8,443 nucleotides of DNA from SLFT01 sp964493075 (lineage in GTDB: Bacteria > Hydrogenedentota > Hydrogenedentia > Hydrogenedentales > CAITNO01). The DNA lies in assembly GCA_964493075.1 (NCBI GenBank), contig CAZBNU010000182.1:1-8443 (forward strand). The letters are read 5' to 3'. The translations under genes were made by a program, and so were the position numbers. Numbering within the stretch: position 1 is the first letter of the stretch; each line of letters starts with the position of its first letter. This document shows, one piece after another, positions 6,352 through 8,443 of the stretch. The notes under the pieces were generated by a model. It saw nothing but the letters and a program-made list of their open reading frames with translations, was not told the DNA's origin and did not search any database.

Positions 6352-6381
6352 ATGCTACAGCAAGCGTATCACATTTGTCCA
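6352..6381 (-). promoter_or_regulatory. Possible weak promoter for the membrane protein gene
   Basis: On the minus strand TGGACA (6381-6376, five of six) and TAGCAT (6357-6352, four of six) are separated by 18 nt in the gap downstream of purD. This would let the membrane protein gene be expressed apart from the purine genes. I see no terminator after purD, so read-through is equally plausible. Confidence 0.3.
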
Positions 6382-6396
6382 TAGTGCCGCCAAAAT

Positions 6397-7677
6397 TTAT
6401 TTGTGTTGCAGCGCCTTTTTACCGATGTCGGTGCGGTAGTGGGCACCATCAAAATGAATGCGCCCCACAGCCTCATAAACCTTTTCAAGGGTTTCAGGCA
6501 AAGTGGGCGCCATGGCGGTGACATTCAGCACACGTCCGCCAGCAGTAAACAGGTCGCCGCGCTCCTGTTTAACACCTGCCTGAAAGACCACCACATTATC
6601 CAGTGTTTCAGCTGATTCAATGCCTTCAATGGGTATGCCTTTTTTGTACGCGCCAGGATAACCGCCACTGGCCATCACCACAGTTACACACGGCCATTCA
6701 TTGTATTCAATCGTATGCTGGTCCAGTTTACCGTCACAACAGGCGAGGAAAATGGGGACTATGTCTGTGGTCATGCGAGGCATGATGGCCTGGGTTTCCG
6801 GATCGCCGAACCGCACATTAAATTCAATTACCTTGGGGCCTGCCTCAGTAATGATCAGCCCCGCATAGAGGATGCCTGTGTAGGGCATGCCGTCTGCCGC
6901 CATTCCCGCCACACACGGGCCAAGGACTTCACGGTTGATTTGTTCCATGATGGCGTCGGTCACCACGGGCGCGGGAGAATAGGCGCCCATGCCTCCCGTA
7001 TTGGGCCCTTCATCATTGTCAAAAGCAGGCTTGTGATCCTGGCTGGATGCCAGCGGAACAAAGGTAGCGCCATCACAAAAGGCAAGAATGGAGGCTTCTT
7101 CACCCACCAGACATTCTTCGATCACCACGCGGTTGCCTGCATCCCCGAACACACGCGATTCCATAGCGGCATAAATGGCCGCCTCCGCCTGTGCAAGATC
7201 GCGCGCAACGGTAACCCCTTTTCCTGCTGCCAAGCCGTCGGCTTTCACCACCACGGGCGCACCAGTCTTACGCACGTAGGCAATTGCCTCTTCTGCATCA
7301 TCAAACACCGCATAATCCGCTGTTGGGATATGATGCCGCGCCATGAAATCCTTCGCGAAACTTTTGCTCGCTTCCAGCTGCGCCGCCGCTGCCGAAGGCC
7401 CGAATACACGCATTCCCTGCGCCGACAGGGCATCCACAATCCCTTTGGCAAGAGGGTCTTCAGGGCCAACTACCGTCAGACCAATGTTTTGTGCTTCGAT
7501 ATAGGCGGCAAGCATGTCGAAATCATCTGCGGCAACACTCACGCAAATGCCCTTGTCGAGATTGTCTATGCCGGGATTGCCCGGAGCGCCGTATACTTTT
7601 TCAACCAGCGGACTCTGGGCAATTTTCCAGGCCAGGGCGTGTTCACGACCGCCACTGCCAATTACAAGTACGTTCAT
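6397..7677 (-). CDS. purD: Phosphoribosylamine--glycine ligase (GAR synthetase)
   Basis: PurD carries out the second step of purine synthesis. It joins 5-phosphoribosylamine to glycine using ATP, giving glycinamide ribonucleotide in the cytoplasm. The 426-residue length is typical. The N-terminal domain opens with MNVLVIGSGGREHALAWK and contains GPEDPLAKG (71-79). The ATP-grasp core has VVVKADGLAAGKGV (142-155), EECLVGEEAS (187-196), QDHKPAFDNDEGPNTGGMGA (213-232) and the metal-binding IEFNVRFGDPE (284-294, E285 and N287). The C-terminal domain (about 328-420) includes VMASGGYPG. Nothing is missing, so it should be fully functional. AAGGA lies 8 nt before the ATG. It follows purH by 46 bp on the same strand and probably shares its promoter. 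Confidence 0.98.
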   Translation of the reverse strand: MNVLVIGSGGREHALAWKIAQSPLVEKVYGAPGNPGIDNLDKGICVSVAADDFDMLAAYIEAQNIGLTVVGPEDPLAKGIVDALSAQGMRVFGPSAAAAQLEASKSFAKDFMARHHIPTADYAVFDDAEEAIAYVRKTGAPVVVKADGLAAGKGVTVARDLAQAEAAIYAAMESRVFGDAGNRVVIEECLVGEEASILAFCDGATFVPLASSQDHKPAFDNDEGPNTGGMGAYSPAPVVTDAIMEQINREVLGPCVAGMAADGMPYTGILYAGLIITEAGPKVIEFNVRFGDPETQAIMPRMTTDIVPIFLACCDGKLDQHTIEYNEWPCVTVVMASGGYPGAYKKGIPIEGIESAETLDNVVVFQAGVKQERGDLFTAGGRVLNVTAMAPTLPETLEKVYEAVGRIHFDGAHYRTDIGKKALQHK

Positions 7678-7698
7678 CGAAAATATCCTTTCTTAACA

Positions 7699-7715
7699 CA
7701 CCGGCTGATCCGGTG
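7699..7715 (-). other. Intercistronic hairpin between purH and purD
   Basis: CACCGG and CCGGTG form a perfect 6 bp stem with a 5 nt loop in the 46 bp gap between the two purine genes. Neither strand shows a run of T after it, so it is not a standard terminator. It could stabilise or set a processing point in the shared mRNA. Its position a short way before the purD ribosome site is the only support. Confidence 0.35.
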
Positions 7716-7723
7716 AAGGCCCA

Positions 7724-8329
7724 TCAAACTGGCTTGGGTTCGTGTTCCTTCAGGTAGGCGGCAATGGCGGCGTCATAGGCAGCCACGCATTCAAATGCCT
7801 CGCGGGCCAGCGCAAAACGGGTGTCATAGGAGGTGTCACCATCCAGGGCGCGCATCTCATGCATAATCCGCGAATACCATTGGGGGTTTGCCACCACCGA
7901 AACATATCGGAAGTTTTTGGCGGCGGAACGCATCATGGCCGCGCCGCCTATATCAATCTGCTCCACCACTTCATCCACACCTATGTCGGACTTTTCCATC
8001 AACTGCGCCACAGGCTGCAGATTGGTCACCAGCATGTCAATCCACGGAAAATCGTGGGCCTGCATCTGTTCGAGATGCAATTTGCTGTCCCGTATACCAA
8101 GCAGACCGGCATGCACCTTCGGATGCAGCGACTTTACACGGCCATCCATCAATTCCGCAACGCCTGTAAAATCAGCGATGCTGATCGCCGACACCCCTGC
8201 TTCCGTAAGCAGGGCGAGGGTGCCAGAGGTACTAATGATCTCCACACCAAGTTCTTCCAGAAACTGCGCCAGTTCCACAACACCTGTTTTGTCATGACAG
8301 CTGATTATTGCCCGCTGTATTTTTGCCAT
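7724..8329 (-). CDS. purH: Stand-alone IMP cyclohydrolase (PurH N-terminal domain only)
   Basis: This protein matches the IMP cyclohydrolase domain of PurH, which closes FAICAR to IMP in the last step of purine synthesis. Bifunctional PurH is about 510-530 residues. This protein ends after 201 residues at KEHEPKPV, just past the usual domain boundary (AAYDAAIAAYL), so it lacks AICAR formyltransferase. Family motifs are HDKTGVVE (12-19), DGRVKSLHPKVHAG (62-75) and IDIGGAAMMRSAAKN (125-139). Of the catalytic residues described for vertebrate ATIC (Lys66, Tyr104, Asp125, Lys137), K66, D126 and K138 are present. The Tyr is replaced by Q105 in NLQPV. The start is well supported by GGGAGGAG (8343-8336) 6 nt upstream. 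The clean stop and the directly following purD indicate a natural single-domain gene rather than a frameshift. Confidence 0.93.
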   Translation of the reverse strand: MAKIQRAIISCHDKTGVVELAQFLEELGVEIISTSGTLALLTEAGVSAISIADFTGVAELMDGRVKSLHPKVHAGLLGIRDSKLHLEQMQAHDFPWIDMLVTNLQPVAQLMEKSDIGVDEVVEQIDIGGAAMMRSAAKNFRYVSVVANPQWYSRIMHEMRALDGDTSYDTRFALAREAFECVAAYDAAIAAYLKEHEPKPV

Positions 8330-8397
8330 ATCGTACTCCTCCCGTGTGCTGGGACATCTACCCTGTTGTTACTCCTGAATTAGAAACGGGATCGCCT

Positions 8398-8426
8398 ATT
8401 ATACGAATAAATCGGGACAATGTCGA
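8398..8426 (-). promoter_or_regulatory. Strong promoter of the purH-purD operon
   Basis: On the minus strand TCGACA (8426-8421, five of six) and a perfect TATAAT (8403-8398) are spaced 17 nt apart. Transcription would begin near 8391, giving a leader of about 61 nt before the purH start. I see no clear PurR-like palindrome or purine riboswitch in the leader. Confidence 0.65.
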
Positions 8427-8443
8427 ATCAATCTGCATTCCAG

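Noticed and set aside
6715..7716. 333-codon open frame on the plus strand opposite purD
   Set aside because: purD is unmistakable on the other strand, and this frame gives a His- and Arg-rich translation without family features.

Overview
The window reads as chromosome from a Gram-negative bacterium of moderate G+C. It has two lipopolysaccharide-type sugar kinases, a predicted lipoprotein of the DUF1080 family, a xylose-isomerase-like TIM barrel protein and standard sigma70-like promoters. DUF1080 and TIM barrel sugar isomerases are especially common in Planctomycetes, Verrucomicrobia, Lentisphaerae, Hydrogenedentes-like lineages and Bacteroidetes. An uncultured member of one of these groups is my best guess, but the sequence alone does not settle it. 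No mobile element, CRISPR array, tRNA or rRNA is visible.

Left end (1-449): no complete gene. It holds a well-formed promoter firing leftwards off the window (-35 at 151-156, -10 at 128-133). A palindrome sits exactly in its spacer and closely resembles the NrdR box of ribonucleotide reductase promoters. A second copy lies in inverted orientation 143 bp away. A structured leader of about 120 nt runs to the left edge. An extended -10 promoter at 371-379 serves the rightward gene.

Rightward block (450-5587): a 35-unit pentapeptide repeat protein comes first. A promoter then leads into a tight group: a VioA-like PLP sugar aminotransferase, a KdkA-like kinase, a second Kdo/WaaP-type kinase, a TIM barrel sugar isomerase/epimerase and a secreted DUF1080 lipoprotein. 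The first three genes overlap by ATGA at both junctions, the fourth follows after 5 bp and the fifth after 34 bp. The first three probably make or modify a phosphorylated amino sugar of the cell envelope. The last two look like sugar processing of the 3-keto-glycoside type. Whether the five form one pathway is inference.

Leftward block (8426-5594): a strong promoter at 8398-8426 drives a stand-alone IMP cyclohydrolase (the N-terminal half of normal PurH) and then purD. These are late and early steps of purine synthesis. A four-helix membrane protein of unknown function follows and meets the DUF1080 gene tail to tail with 6 bp between them. The PurH protein lacks the AICAR formyltransferase domain and carries Gln in place of a conserved active-site Tyr, which is the clearest enzymatic oddity here.
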